From Parvularculaceae bacterium (GTDB lineage: Bacteria > Pseudomonadota > Alphaproteobacteria > Caulobacterales > Parvularculaceae): a stretch of DNA of 64,000 bases. Every line of letters begins with the position of its first letter. Position 1 is the first letter of the stretch. The stretch lies in assembly GCA_021776465.1 (NCBI GenBank), contig JAJFFU010000216.1, positions 84,518-148,517 of the forward strand, given 5' to 3'. Shown piece by piece: positions 1-10,063 of the stretch. The translations under genes and the position numbers were made by a program. The notes below the pieces were generated by a model. It saw only the letters and a list, made by a program, of their open reading frames with translations, searched no databases and was not told where the DNA came from.

Positions 1-321
1 TACGCGTTTAAAATATTTAATGTCCTTCTTATGGGTGAGCTTAATCTTTTTCTTCTCTTTACTAGTCACCCAATATGGCTCTCCATCTATCAACCAATAT
101 TGCCCTTTGATGATTCCGTCCTTGTAAGCAATTAGCCCCTTGTCACCCTTTTCTAAGTCATATTGTTTTCCGCTCTTATTGGAAACGTAGGGTACTTTGG
201 AACCAAAAGATAGATCGTCTATTAATCGGTTTCTTTTAATTTCTATCACGGTGAAATATATTCCTGCCCCAACTCCTATAGTGCCGAGTGAGATCAATGC
301 TATTTTAAGACCTCTATTCAT
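1..321 (-). CDS. Partial CDS cut by the window edge; N-terminal TM protein (MNRGLKIALISLGTIGVGAGIYFTVIEIKRNRLIDD...DLEKGDKGLIAYKDGIIKGQYWLIDGEPYWVTSKEKKK)
   Basis: Open reading frame read from ATG at 321 to the window edge without a stop; N-terminal TM; start overlaps the stop of the next gene (314). Not in the ORF track because it has no stop. Confidence 0.75.
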   Translation of the reverse strand, partial: MNRGLKIALISLGTIGVGAGIYFTVIEIKRNRLIDDLSFGSKVPYVSNKSGKQYDLEKGDKGLIAYKDGIIKGQYWLIDGEPYWVTSKEKKKIKLTHKKDIKYFKRV

Positions 322-1111
322 TTGGATCAAGTATAAGTTTTGCGACCTCAAAATGCATTCCATCCTTTCTGCCGAAATGTCCACCCCAATAGAATCCCCA
401 TTTGTTGGCGATCTTTACCAGCTTTCTTACTGACCCCTTCTCTCCTACAAGGGCGGGGGTTCTGCCCAGTCCGTTCCATGGCACGTTTATATCAAATGCT
501 GTTCCCCACGAATGGTTGGATAGGTGTTTTCTACTGCCACGTATAAATCTCGGGTAAAACGCGCCAGCATAACTGATAATAAGAGAAGTGAGGCCTTCTT
601 TTTCCCATTCTTTCCACATTTCAACCAATTGGTACTCAGCCGCTTTATGGAAGCGCATGGTCGTATATTTTCCATTTGTGGCTTTTGCCATTTGAGGCAG
701 GTCTACCCTCACAATATTATTCCTTTGCCATCCCCCCCTTAAAGTGATTTTCTCAGGGTTTCTAGCAGTAGGAGTGGCGACGTACTCAAACTTCCCAAAC
801 ATAGCGTCTCGTTGAGATTTACTCGTCAGTGGTTTAATATCAGTTGGTTTGGGTGGGAACAAAGACGAATACTCCCCCTGATCTTTGTCCTCAACTGAGC
901 CGAAACCCTTTAACATGGCTTTGGCATAAGTATATCTACCCACCACCCCGTCAGGCTTCAAATTGTTTTTTCTTTGGAAGGCTTTGGTAGCTGTAACAGT
1001 CATATCACCAAAGCGTTTGTCGACAATTCCAAAGTACAGTTTTTGACCGCGTAAAAAATACTGCCAAAGCTCTACATGTATACTCTTACTTCCTTTTCGT
1101 ATTGTCTTCAT
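314..1111 (-). CDS. Endolysin: peptidoglycan-binding domain + M15-type (VanY-like) D,D/L,D-peptidase
   Basis: N-terminal FGDMTVTATKAFQRKNNLKPDGVVG (PG_binding_1-like); C-terminal SNHSWGTAFDINVPWN and DGMHFEV metal-binding motifs of M15 peptidases. Confidence 0.85.
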   Translation of the reverse strand: MKTIRKGSKSIHVELWQYFLRGQKLYFGIVDKRFGDMTVTATKAFQRKNNLKPDGVVGRYTYAKAMLKGFGSVEDKDQGEYSSLFPPKPTDIKPLTSKSQRDAMFGKFEYVATPTARNPEKITLRGGWQRNNIVRVDLPQMAKATNGKYTTMRFHKAAEYQLVEMWKEWEKEGLTSLIISYAGAFYPRFIRGSRKHLSNHSWGTAFDINVPWNGLGRTPALVGEKGSVRKLVKIANKWGFYWGGHFGRKDGMHFEVAKLILDPNE

Positions 1112-1128
1112 AGTACTCGTTTCTTATT

Positions 1129-1587
1129 TTAATCAGTATCAGGTTTTTTGCTGCGACGCTTTCTGTTTTTATCTCCTTGTAGCCGATCTACAATTGCACG
1201 CCAAATATCTATACCAGTTACCGTTGAAATATTCTCAATATTGCTCTTGAACTCCGTCAAGGCAATATATCCAGCGGTAATAGCAGTCACTGGGATCATA
1301 GGCAAGAAAACCACCTCCATAATCCTCCCTAAAATGATGGCAAGAAAATACTGAGTACATTTTGACACACTTCGCTTGTATCCGTGGCTTCTGATTTCTT
1401 CGCCCCGCGTTCTAGCAGCACTGCGACCCGTGTAAAGGTCAGCGAATACCAGTACACCTACCCCAATCAAAAGCGGTGTGAGTGGTGTAAAGAAAAACAC
1501 CAAATACGGAATAAGTAACTCCCAGTTCTTCATAAACCAATCTCTCATCCTTATATTCTGTTTGGCAACTAGTTGCATGGTTAACAT
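1129..1587 (-). CDS. Holin-like membrane protein
   Basis: Multiple TM segments (LIPYLVFFFTPLTPLLIGVGVLVFADLYTG; FLAIILGRIMEVVFLPMIPVTAITAGYIAL), resembles the Phage_holin_4 family; adjacent to endolysin. Confidence 0.65.
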   Translation of the reverse strand: MLTMQLVAKQNIRMRDWFMKNWELLIPYLVFFFTPLTPLLIGVGVLVFADLYTGRSAARTRGEEIRSHGYKRSVSKCTQYFLAIILGRIMEVVFLPMIPVTAITAGYIALTEFKSNIENISTVTGIDIWRAIVDRLQGDKNRKRRSKKPDTD

Positions 1588-1589
1588 TT

Positions 1590-2045
1590 TTAATCGGTAA
1601 AGGGATATTTACGGAAACCCGTTTTAGGATTAACGTAATAGTAAAATTTCTCAGTCATTGTTGACCAATCAGGATCAGGATACAATTCATAAAATGTTCC
1701 AGACCAATCTCGGTAATAACGCTTCTTCTGAACTTTGTCATACCGATATCCCACCGCGTAGGTGTCCTGACTTTTAGCATCTTGCGTAGCCTTTTCTTGT
1801 TCGTGTGCCTTTAAGCTATCCCTAAGATTACCTAGTTCAATATGCAGAGTGTAAAGTCGAACACTGTCCTGAGCAAGAGCCTCCTGTAAAGCACAGACAT
1901 CCTGTTTCATCTCCATGTAATCAAGACGTTCTTTATACATCAGGTAACACCCCTCCACCACTACAAACAAAATACCAAGTAAACTCAATATTATTTTTGC
2001 GCGCTTGCCAGCAGTGTCAGCTTTATCCCAGAATTTTAAACTCAT
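1590..2045 (-). CDS. TM + coiled-coil protein, possible spanin-like lysis component
   Basis: N-terminal TM followed by a heptad-rich stretch; sits in the lysis cassette. Confidence 0.4.
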   Translation of the reverse strand: MSLKFWDKADTAGKRAKIILSLLGILFVVVEGCYLMYKERLDYMEMKQDVCALQEALAQDSVRLYTLHIELGNLRDSLKAHEQEKATQDAKSQDTYAVGYRYDKVQKKRYYRDWSGTFYELYPDPDWSTMTEKFYYYVNPKTGFRKYPFTD

Positions 2046-2191
2046 ATTGTATCTGTTTCTGGATTGATATCTTGTTTTACATCGGTCTTAAATACCATAT
2101 ATTTGACCTTGACTAAATCCCATACTATAACCGCAGTTAGACTCGCTAAAACCCCAATTATAAATCCTTCTGTTCGGCCTGACGGTTTCAT
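2042..2191 (-). CDS. Small membrane protein (49 aa, MKPSGRTEGFIIGVLASLTAVIVWDLVKVKYMVFKTDVKQDINPETDTI)
   Basis: Read manually; ATGA overlap with the start of 1590..2045; single TM; below the ORF-track cutoff. Confidence 0.65.
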   Translation of the reverse strand: MKPSGRTEGFIIGVLASLTAVIVWDLVKVKYMVFKTDVKQDINPETDTI

Positions 2192-2197
2192 AATTTT

Positions 2198-2623
2198 TTA
2201 ATCTAGTTTCAATCCTGTTAGGTACTCACCACCAAGAGCTACCATCATGTTGGCGGTTATCCCTTGTATGTTCTTAACATCCTTCCATTTCACTGGATAA
2301 GTGACAACCTCAATCTCCTGTTCGGAAAGTTTTTTAACCTTGTCAAGTGCAACTTCTCTGGTAGTGTCGTCCTTATATATAAACTTCCCCTCTTCAGTTT
2401 TGGGTTTACCACCCTCTTTAAGACATGTTTCAGTTAACAATTTTTCTCTTAACTCTTCGAAAAGTTCATTTTTCTGGTCGCACTTCTTTTTTGTTTTTGC
2501 GATGTTTATCATGGTCTCCATGTTTTTCACCCTAAAACCTCCTAACCCTAAGATTGATGGGTAGAAGCTTGACAGAAAGTCATTATAGGTCATGGTCATT
2601 ATTTTTTGGCCTTTTACACTCAT
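2198..2623 (-). CDS. Hypothetical protein
   Basis: 141-aa ORF in the continuous minus-strand operon. Confidence 0.7.
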   Translation of the reverse strand: MSVKGQKIMTMTYNDFLSSFYPSILGLGGFRVKNMETMINIAKTKKKCDQKNELFEELREKLLTETCLKEGGKPKTEEGKFIYKDDTTREVALDKVKKLSEQEIEVVTYPVKWKDVKNIQGITANMMVALGGEYLTGLKLD

Positions 2624-2656
2624 TTTTGCTCGGTTTTTAATTGTTACTTATGTTGT

Positions 2657-3394
2657 TTATACTATTTCGTAAATCCCCTCTATCAATACATTTTCAATTG
2701 CTGTGATCACTTCTTGGGCCGATAGATTCCCCTGAGTGGGTTGCATGTTGTTTTGGATGTCTTCCAATAAGCCAGCTCCACCGAATGCAGTTCCAACTAC
2801 ACTTAATATATAATCCATTATCGCTTCTCCATCTGAGGCGTCAAAGGTGGTGCCTTCAAGTCCAAACTCAACATAAGCGAGCCAGATGTTTATATTTCCA
2901 GCGATGAGAGTGGTGGTCATTTTTCTAACTACAGTTTTAGCAGTAGCACTGTCCACTGTATTGTATATGATAGAGGATGCATACCGAAACCTCTTCATTC
3001 TATCAAATACTGATGGCTCATGGAGATCGCTCATACCATTCCATATTCTGTCTCTAACCTCTGGAACTTCAGTTAGTAGATCGGCAGGATTAGAAAAGGC
3101 AAAAGTTAGTCCCGCAAACAACTTCTCCTCGGTGCTCATCCCAGTAGCGCCACCATTGTTTTGGTCAATACGGCGGATGCCAGCGCGGAATGCGCGCTGA
3201 TCAATCTTCATGATCGCTTTAGCCGCACGTAAATTGTCTATGGTGGTGACCTCCTGCTCTTGGTTCCCAATGCTCACATCGAGAACATAGTCCTCCTTCT
3301 CAACTCTTACACTCTTAGCCACAAAGTCTCTCAGAGGCTGTTCTGGCTGCTGAACGTCTGCTGTCTTTTTTACTAGTTTGATCTTTCTACTCAT
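2657..3394 (-). CDS. Hypothetical structural-region protein
   Basis: 245-aa ORF; adjacent to fibre-like genes; no recognised motif. Confidence 0.75.
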   Translation of the reverse strand: MSRKIKLVKKTADVQQPEQPLRDFVAKSVRVEKEDYVLDVSIGNQEQEVTTIDNLRAAKAIMKIDQRAFRAGIRRIDQNNGGATGMSTEEKLFAGLTFAFSNPADLLTEVPEVRDRIWNGMSDLHEPSVFDRMKRFRYASSIIYNTVDSATAKTVVRKMTTTLIAGNINIWLAYVEFGLEGTTFDASDGEAIMDYILSVVGTAFGGAGLLEDIQNNMQPTQGNLSAQEVITAIENVLIEGIYEIV

Positions 3395-5136
3395 TATGAT
3401 AATTCATTTATCTGAACATTAAAAAAACCAAAGGAAATAGTAGTGGTCGGACCTACAAATTTCTTAACAAATACCTCTATATCGTCATCCTTTTCAATAG
3501 AAACCTGTTTATTAGTTGAACAGGGCTCGTCAGCACTATATATAGTAAATCCGTTCTCCGAGCCAGCGATGAGAGTACCATTTTTAAACACTGAAATCGA
3601 TGCTACAAATGCGCCACCTGAAACATAATTACCTGCTAAGGATACATTAATACTTACCAAGAGTGTTTTAAGACCAACATAGGTGAGTTTATTAGGGGAG
3701 GTGTGAGTAAATCTTTTAAGGTTTGTCCCGAGAGATGTTCCACCTGTTATTTTTGTCCAACCTGCTGCTGAGCCAAGTGTCATCGTCCCAGTATTTTCAC
3801 TCCACGTCATTGACGCCCCAGAAACAAAGTCAACGATACCAAAGTTCATTTTAACGTCGAATTTCAAATCGGCCACAGTAAAACCAGTTGTGTGAGTGCC
3901 AACTCCACTAATAATGTTTGAGATAATACTAATGTTATTAGTAACTGTAATCGTTTCTGCATCAATAGCGAGTCCAATTGCGGCGGCAGGTACGTCAAAA
4001 CGATTCCTTGCCATTATCACATCGTCAAAGGTTCCAGTAGGAAGGTCTATGTAAGTACCTCCATTAGCTGAGTCGAAAAAGGTGTCAAGAAAAAATAAAT
4101 GTTTCACGGCATCAAAAGTCCACCCATCTAGGTTCGTAGAATGATTAATCGTCTGGATTAATGCAATCTTATATCCTGAAATAGTACCTATCTCAGTTGA
4201 TAATGTTACTGCTGAGTTTCTAAATATGAAGTTTTTATCCTTGGCAGCGTTTGTAAAGCTAAATACGCTTGCACCAACCCCAGAAGCTATAAATGTTACA
4301 TGAGATATACTCACTGTTACATCCACACCGCGAATCGCTGCACCCGTCCCAGTGTAAATGATTTGAGCAAGAAAAGTACTGTTCCCTTGTATTGTTGTAT
4401 TATCACCGCATTCTATATAGTTCCCCGCAATATTGATACTAGTATTAAAAAAGTAAGCGGTATTGGCCTCTAGAACGTGTTTGCCACCAGAGGGAGCTGG
4501 AAGATCGGTAATGTTATTTACCTGAATTATCATAGCCTGTTGTCCAACACGGGAGAATGCCCCTATCATCAGGTCGACGGTGGCAGAAGAAGCGGCTTTT
4601 ATCCCAATGGTTCCATTATTTAAAGTGTTGACCCTGAGCTCATCTACTAGTTTTGATACAAGCAAAGCAGCATTGGTTTCCTGCTTAGTGTCGGAGCTGA
4701 CTGTATCGCGATCCGACTTATCAACAGCAAACCACTTAGATGCTATTAATTTTTCAGCAGCCGTTAGGCTGCCAAACCCACCAGCGGCAGCTATAAGTGT
4801 AGAAATGTCTTCTTTGATTTGATATACTGGTAGATCAGCATGCATGTCAAAGTTTTCAATAGAGGATACATCAGTAGCGGCGTTTCCTACGAAATCATAG
4901 TCATTTTCAACCAAATAATACAACGCTCCTTTAGCTTTATCAGACTTTGTCAACCACCATCCTAGTGCAGTTGGTGCGTCATCGGGTTGAAAATCTCCCC
5001 TCGACGCTGATTTATGATAAATATATCCAGTATTCGCCACGATAAATGCACGCAAATGTGATAACGAGGCGCTAGGCAACGCCGCTAACGCTGGTACACT
5101 TGGTTGTGTGTCGCTATTTTTTAAAGCTATTTTCAT
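3394..5136 (-). CDS. Fibre/receptor-binding-like protein, beta-rich (ORF track extends to 5214; likely start is internal ATG at 5136)
   Basis: Repetitive Thr/Asn/Gly-rich beta-helix-like sequence (FIFRNSAVTLSTEIGTISGYKIALIQ...); start at 5136 overlaps the stop of the upstream gene. Confidence 0.6.
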   Translation of the reverse strand: MKIALKNSDTQPSVPALAALPSASLSHLRAFIVANTGYIYHKSASRGDFQPDDAPTALGWWLTKSDKAKGALYYLVENDYDFVGNAATDVSSIENFDMHADLPVYQIKEDISTLIAAAGGFGSLTAAEKLIASKWFAVDKSDRDTVSSDTKQETNAALLVSKLVDELRVNTLNNGTIGIKAASSATVDLMIGAFSRVGQQAMIIQVNNITDLPAPSGGKHVLEANTAYFFNTSINIAGNYIECGDNTTIQGNSTFLAQIIYTGTGAAIRGVDVTVSISHVTFIASGVGASVFSFTNAAKDKNFIFRNSAVTLSTEIGTISGYKIALIQTINHSTNLDGWTFDAVKHLFFLDTFFDSANGGTYIDLPTGTFDDVIMARNRFDVPAAAIGLAIDAETITVTNNISIISNIISGVGTHTTGFTVADLKFDVKMNFGIVDFVSGASMTWSENTGTMTLGSAAGWTKITGGTSLGTNLKRFTHTSPNKLTYVGLKTLLVSINVSLAGNYVSGGAFVASISVFKNGTLIAGSENGFTIYSADEPCSTNKQVSIEKDDDIEVFVKKFVGPTTTISFGFFNVQINELS

Positions 5137-6104
5137 TATTGAAGAATATAATCGATCCGAATAGTTAGATAATCCACTTCTGAAATGTCCCCAGATGGTG
5201 CGCCAACTATGCATAAAATAAAGCCTTCGTCAGTAGTGCCATCAATTATATTTTCGTCACCTGAGAAAAATGTATTAAAATCTCCCGCCTTTAATACCAC
5301 CATCGTATTATTTAACCAAATATTAGCCACGGTTGGGGTGTAACTTCTATCGGCTAAGCCAGTTCTCAAGGCGTCAATTACCTGATTGCCAGCCCCACCA
5401 GAATCAATACCATAATCTTCTATTGTCACCAAGGAAGTTTTGCCTGCTCCATCATCCTGTACTTTGACCATCTGAATAGCAAAATCGGCAGTACTAGACT
5501 GCGATCTACTTTCACATCTATACCCAAGTATTTCGGCCGTCCTATTTCCAAAATCATCATAGCCTAACACACCAACATCATAGTTGATGCTGACTATAGT
5601 TCCAGTAGTAATGTCAATATTGGTAATCTCCCACCACTTTTTAGCAGTCTTGTATAACTGGCTAGCAGTAGTGTCAACAGTAATAGTTTCAGTGTCTGCT
5701 GCCGATGGAACTCCTGTGGACTCGTCTATAGAGGTGCCAGTTATAACAATATCACCACCAGTGGTAATAGAATTTACAAGTATGGTCACATGTTGGTTAG
5801 ATACTGCAAAATCAGTAGCATAATCTCCCGTTTGTCCTGTTGTTTCTGTTCTATCTTCCCCAACTATACATATCTGGGAATCGCTAATTTCACTAAGGGG
5901 AAGGCTGTAAACGCGTTGCTGCAAGAATCCACTCCCTAGAGCGACAACAATCCAAACGGCTGCACCCACCGTAGCGTCAAATATTTCATACTCAGTCATC
6001 GTAGAGGTGTTGATCCACCGAAACCCAATATAATACCCCTCGTCACTGTCATCAGTGACGGCAGGATTAGTTGTTTTTACTACGACGCCTTTAATTCGAG
6101 ACAT
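5136..6104 (-). CDS. Fibre-like protein
   Basis: 322-aa beta-rich ORF (GYYIGFRWINTSTMTEYEIFDATVGAAVWI) typical of phage fibre modules; operon context. Confidence 0.6.
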   Translation of the reverse strand: MSRIKGVVVKTTNPAVTDDSDEGYYIGFRWINTSTMTEYEIFDATVGAAVWIVVALGSGFLQQRVYSLPLSEISDSQICIVGEDRTETTGQTGDYATDFAVSNQHVTILVNSITTGGDIVITGTSIDESTGVPSAADTETITVDTTASQLYKTAKKWWEITNIDITTGTIVSINYDVGVLGYDDFGNRTAEILGYRCESRSQSSTADFAIQMVKVQDDGAGKTSLVTIEDYGIDSGGAGNQVIDALRTGLADRSYTPTVANIWLNNTMVVLKAGDFNTFFSGDENIIDGTTDEGFILCIVGAPSGDISEVDYLTIRIDYILQ

Positions 6105-6117
6105 TCCTGTTTATTTA

Positions 6118-6471
6118 TTAAAGTTCAACCACATTCCCTGAACCATAGGCAGTTTGCAAGTCTGACAGTATCTGGTTTCGACATAAGGTTCGAACCGAAC
6201 TATTCAAATCATCGGAGGTGATATCAAATTTCTTCGTGTTCCCACCAGACTCATAGCCAAGTGCTTCTAGATCGGTGTTATAACTAATCGTATCAACAAA
6301 GGCGGGTGTCTTGAAAGTACACACCTGCACTTCTAAGATTGCAAAATTACCCTCCCCACTATTATTGGCTTTAATCGGAGAAATAATCAAAGCAATTGCA
6401 AATCCAGAGGGTATAGGCAACCCTTCGGAATTTCCTTGGGTGTTAATCTGCCATGCTAAAATATAATTCAT
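6118..6471 (-). CDS. Hypothetical protein
   Basis: 117-aa ORF between fibre-like genes. Confidence 0.6.
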   Translation of the reverse strand: MNYILAWQINTQGNSEGLPIPSGFAIALIISPIKANNSGEGNFAILEVQVCTFKTPAFVDTISYNTDLEALGYESGGNTKKFDITSDDLNSSVRTLCRNQILSDLQTAYGSGNVVEL

Positions 6472-6498
6472 ATCACTAGTATTTTAAAATTATGACGT

Positions 6499-8325
6499 TC
6501 ATTTAATAAACCATCCAGTACCACCGTCAGAGTATATTACCATAGAATCATAATCCGTGTTTATCGTTTGGCTTGTCGCCCCATCAATAGTGTCAGCCCC
6601 TGCTCTGTCGATGGTAATGTTGTTTGCTGTCGCATTTCCGCCCTCATCCTTTATCGTGATTGGGTAGCCAGCAGGAAAAGCACTCGCCAATGGTAAAGTC
6701 AAAGTAACTGCTGCCGTAGGGGTGTGAATCACACCAATTGTTCTGTCCGTGGCAAGAATGGTGTAAGTAGTTGCGTCAACCTCAGTTCTGCCATAAGTGG
6801 CAATCGAGGTTCTAACTGTCGATACTGATAGATAATAAAAACTGCCAAGGTGCTCCATAGCTCCGCTCTCGGGAGTGGTTAAGAGAGTGCCCGAAGTAAA
6901 CTTCATAGGCGCAGTGTTGGCTGTAGCAGTTCCAGCTTTAAAATGAACTAACGCCGTTGAAACAGCAAGACCTATTCCAATTGTGTTGGTTCCAGCATTA
7001 ACGTAGAATAAGTTAGTGTCCGTGTCACCCTCTATTATTGTATCTACATCAACACCATCTGGATTTATATTAAAACTAGTATTAGCAGCGGTCCAATAGG
7101 TGTGGCGGACGGTGGTGGGTACAATAGCTTTTCCTGCTGCTCCGTCATCATTCATTCCCAGTAAAGAGAAGGTACCATCCGCAGCGTTGATTTGGGATGA
7201 TATGAAACGGTATGCTTTAAAGTTAGCATTGGAAAGAGCATTGTTTCCAATGATATCAAACATGGCGTCATCACCAGAGCCGATAAGTCGAATTCCACCT
7301 GTTCCCGTCGCTGATGAAAAACGGGCTACACTTCCCGCGATAGACATATTAACATCTAAAGAATGCGTGGGGATGGTGTTAATTCCGAAGGCGCCATTAT
7401 TGTCACTCGCGTTAACATAACTAAACCCACTTACCTCTCCTGTTAGAAATGTACGCTGAGTGCCAGTTGAATCTTGGCGAAGAGATAATTGTCCACCCGC
7501 ACCTTGTACCCCCCTTAAGATTACACGAATTCCTGTGCCTTCATTAATTCTAATCCCACCACTAGACCCTACTGGGGCAGTAATGTGTAACAACTCTGCG
7601 GGAACAGCTTCTCGAATCCCAACCCTACCCGTTGTGGTAGTTCCAAAAATAGCATCACCATCATTGAATAACTGAAATAGGTTAGTGCTAGTACTGTTTC
7701 TATAACGAATCCCTAAAGTTGTTGACACAGCATCTTGCCCTAATATGTCAAGGGTAGCCGCAGGGGTAGTCATACTAGCTCCAACACCAACCATAACCCC
7801 TGCGCCATCTTTAACATAGGTCACACGTGGGTTATTGCCAATCCTATCGTCAGCAAATATCAGTTTTCCATTAAAACTCGCACTATCAGCTATCGCCCAC
7901 GAATCAGTCCCAGCAGTCCTAAACTCAAGTCCTCCTGTAGATGTGGATGAGGCCTTATCAAGAATCATAGTCGCTGACCCAGCAGAAGCACTACCCGTTC
8001 CTTTTACACGATAAAGGGCTCCTCCACTAGAACTACTCTCCACGCCAAAGCCACCAGTTGCAGTATCTGGGTCTCCATCAAGGTCAGTAAAAATAAGATT
8101 AAATCCATCCCCTGTAAGTACACGGTTAGCCGTTAAGCTGTCAGAAGTTGTATAGATGTTAGCCGAGCCGCCGCCTCCTGTGTTAAATTCAACCCAAATA
8201 GTACCATTATATATCCAAGCATTATTGGTGGTGGTATTCCAATAGGTTTGACCCTCGAACAGCCCCGTTGGTTCGGCGGGGCGTCCTATTAATCCTGCGG
8301 TTCTATGTTGTCTCCATCCTTCCAT
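6499..8325 (-). CDS. Large tail-fibre/spike-like protein
   Basis: N-terminal PAEPTGLFEGQTYWNTTTNNAWIYNGTIWVEF and NIYTTSDSLTANRVLTGDGFNLIFTD modules; C-terminal ITIKDEGGNATANNITIDRAGADTIDG...YDSMVIYSDGGTGWFIK typical of phage fibres. Confidence 0.8.
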   Translation of the reverse strand: MEGWRQHRTAGLIGRPAEPTGLFEGQTYWNTTTNNAWIYNGTIWVEFNTGGGGSANIYTTSDSLTANRVLTGDGFNLIFTDLDGDPDTATGGFGVESSSSGGALYRVKGTGSASAGSATMILDKASSTSTGGLEFRTAGTDSWAIADSASFNGKLIFADDRIGNNPRVTYVKDGAGVMVGVGASMTTPAATLDILGQDAVSTTLGIRYRNSTSTNLFQLFNDGDAIFGTTTTGRVGIREAVPAELLHITAPVGSSGGIRINEGTGIRVILRGVQGAGGQLSLRQDSTGTQRTFLTGEVSGFSYVNASDNNGAFGINTIPTHSLDVNMSIAGSVARFSSATGTGGIRLIGSGDDAMFDIIGNNALSNANFKAYRFISSQINAADGTFSLLGMNDDGAAGKAIVPTTVRHTYWTAANTSFNINPDGVDVDTIIEGDTDTNLFYVNAGTNTIGIGLAVSTALVHFKAGTATANTAPMKFTSGTLLTTPESGAMEHLGSFYYLSVSTVRTSIATYGRTEVDATTYTILATDRTIGVIHTPTAAVTLTLPLASAFPAGYPITIKDEGGNATANNITIDRAGADTIDGATSQTINTDYDSMVIYSDGGTGWFIK

Positions 8326-8328
8326 ATT

Positions 8329-8598
8329 CTAATAGACTACCGTTATTTCACACTCTGCCCCTGCTAGAGATGCGTCTATCTCAAGAGCTGGGTATGAAGT
8401 GTCAAGCTCGGGGAAAGCAAAAGTCTCCACCGTGTCTAGTGTAACAGGGGTAGAAGCGGCGCCTGACATAGGAGCATTCCCCGTATAAGTAACAATAGCA
8501 GAGCTATTGTTTTTAAGGGCAATGAATTTTGCTCCCGCCTGAATAGTCAAAGTTGCACCAGCAACCGTTCCTGTCCATATACCAGATATCACACTCAT
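8329..8598 (-). CDS. Small beta-rich protein, possible fibre accessory
   Basis: 89-aa ORF in the fibre operon. Confidence 0.55.
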   Translation of the reverse strand: MSVISGIWTGTVAGATLTIQAGAKFIALKNNSSAIVTYTGNAPMSGAASTPVTLDTVETFAFPELDTSYPALEIDASLAGAECEITVVY

Positions 8599-8634
8599 AG
8601 TTCAATTATTTTCAAAAACTAGCACTTCTTTGCG

Positions 8635-9036
8635 TTAGTTCAATATATCATTAGTCTGAAGTGGTTTAACTGGTTGATCACCCTTGTATAGATAAATCTC
8701 AGGGATGCCACTCTCCACTCTAGTAAATATTCGGAAGTTTATAAGGGCAATATCCATATTGTCCTCTTTGGATGTCCGTTTGATTGCCTCATGAAGAAAC
8801 TGCTCAACTCTCGCCTCTTTACTTAATACATCCACTGTTCCGATATTTAAAATTTCCTTTAAAGTCAAATCCCTAATCTTTTCAGTCTTATCTAAAAGCT
8901 GGTAAGAAGGAGGATATTGCTCTCCTTCTGACTGAATCTGTATTCGAAGATTTGTAATCAATCTTGTATCTTTTTCCTTAAACCGTAGAAGGGCATCTTT
9001 CATCGCCGCGTCTACCTTTTTTTCCATATCAAACAT
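8635..9036 (-). CDS. Hypothetical protein
   Basis: 133-aa ORF; upstream TATATTTG (minus) -7-like box at 9078-9085. Confidence 0.65.
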   Translation of the reverse strand: MFDMEKKVDAAMKDALLRFKEKDTRLITNLRIQIQSEGEQYPPSYQLLDKTEKIRDLTLKEILNIGTVDVLSKEARVEQFLHEAIKRTSKEDNMDIALINFRIFTRVESGIPEIYLYKGDQPVKPLQTNDILN

Positions 9037-9124
9037 TGCTCGGTTATTTTAAAATAAATACTTATGCTAGCCTTATACAAATATACTGAAATACCGCCCT
9101 TAACATGAAATACATCTCTAGATA

Positions 9125-9643
9125 CTATACCCATGACAACACCTCCTGTAAGTTGTAACTATCAGAATATTCAAAATCATTTACATACACGAATTCTGAC
9201 CGCAGAGTCATTACCCCTTTAATGTCAATGTTGACCTTGTCAGGCTTCATAAGAATGTCACTAACATTAGACAACCCAGTGCCTATCAAGGTTTTAAGGC
9301 TGAATATCGCTATCAATGGAAATATCGTTTTGGAATGGGGATTCAATAAAATAGGTTCGTCGTAATAAATATTAGCTACATGTTTATTATTGATGTAAAG
9401 CATGTATCGCTGCTTTGATATTTCTATTTCAATATCAGATTTGTTGACAACTTCATGAGCAAATTTCATAGTTACTTCACCCTTTTTTATCTTAGGCAAA
9501 TCCATTCCCACAAAATTAAACTCGGTTCCTTCAAGTAATTTAATCTGTTGTTCAGCATAACGCTTAATGGTATAGATAATTCCACCAGCTACTCCCACCA
9601 GACCTAATGTTAACGCTATCCTATTTGCTTTGCTAAGTGCCAT
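9125..9643 (-). CDS. Membrane-anchored LEA14/WHy-like domain protein
   Basis: N-terminal TM then LEGTEFNFVGMDLPKIKKGEVTMKFAHEVVNKSDIEIEISKQRYMLYINNKHVANI, resembling the LEA-2 beta-sandwich pattern. Confidence 0.6.
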   Translation of the reverse strand: MALSKANRIALTLGLVGVAGGIIYTIKRYAEQQIKLLEGTEFNFVGMDLPKIKKGEVTMKFAHEVVNKSDIEIEISKQRYMLYINNKHVANIYYDEPILLNPHSKTIFPLIAIFSLKTLIGTGLSNVSDILMKPDKVNIDIKGVMTLRSEFVYVNDFEYSDSYNLQEVLSWV

Positions 9644-9657
9644 TGATTAAACTAAGT

Positions 9658-10008
9658 TTATGGTTTCCATAATTTACACCAGTCTTTAGGAGCTATCCCC
9701 CCAGAAACCTGAGAGCAGATGTATTTTTTTGATTTAACATTTTGATAAGCGAATTTACAGTTGCCGCAATTCTGGCTTTCTTTAACTGATCCATCAGTAT
9801 AATTTGAGTCCTGCTTTGACATCTTATAAGGTGGAGTGCCAGAACCTAAAAGCCAATACAATAAAGGTTGTTTCGCGCGCTTCTCTTTTGGGAGCCTTCG
9901 GTATTGGGTAATAGCCCGTCTAACCAGTCTAGGCGTCCGAGAAGTACCCGCCTCTGGATACTCGTTCGGGGTCTGGAAAAAATTATTGAATGGTTTGTTG
10001 TCGGACAT
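9658..10008 (-). CDS. Cys4 protein resembling a HiPIP-type fold
   Basis: CGNCKFAYQNVKSKKYICSQVSGGIAPKDWCKLWKP: C-x2-C...C...G-x3-P-x2-W-C pattern of HiPIP-like proteins. Confidence 0.5.
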   Translation of the reverse strand: MSDNKPFNNFFQTPNEYPEAGTSRTPRLVRRAITQYRRLPKEKRAKQPLLYWLLGSGTPPYKMSKQDSNYTDGSVKESQNCGNCKFAYQNVKSKKYICSQVSGGIAPKDWCKLWKP

Positions 10009-10063
10009 AATATCTACCTATCTATTTTGTTCTAGTTGTGAATAAATATAATTTCATACCATT

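Noticed and set aside
3394-8325. Evidence for a contractile or siphovirus-type tail
   Set aside because: These ORFs look like receptor-binding fibres, which also occur on tailless virions; no tail tube, sheath or tape-measure gene was recognised
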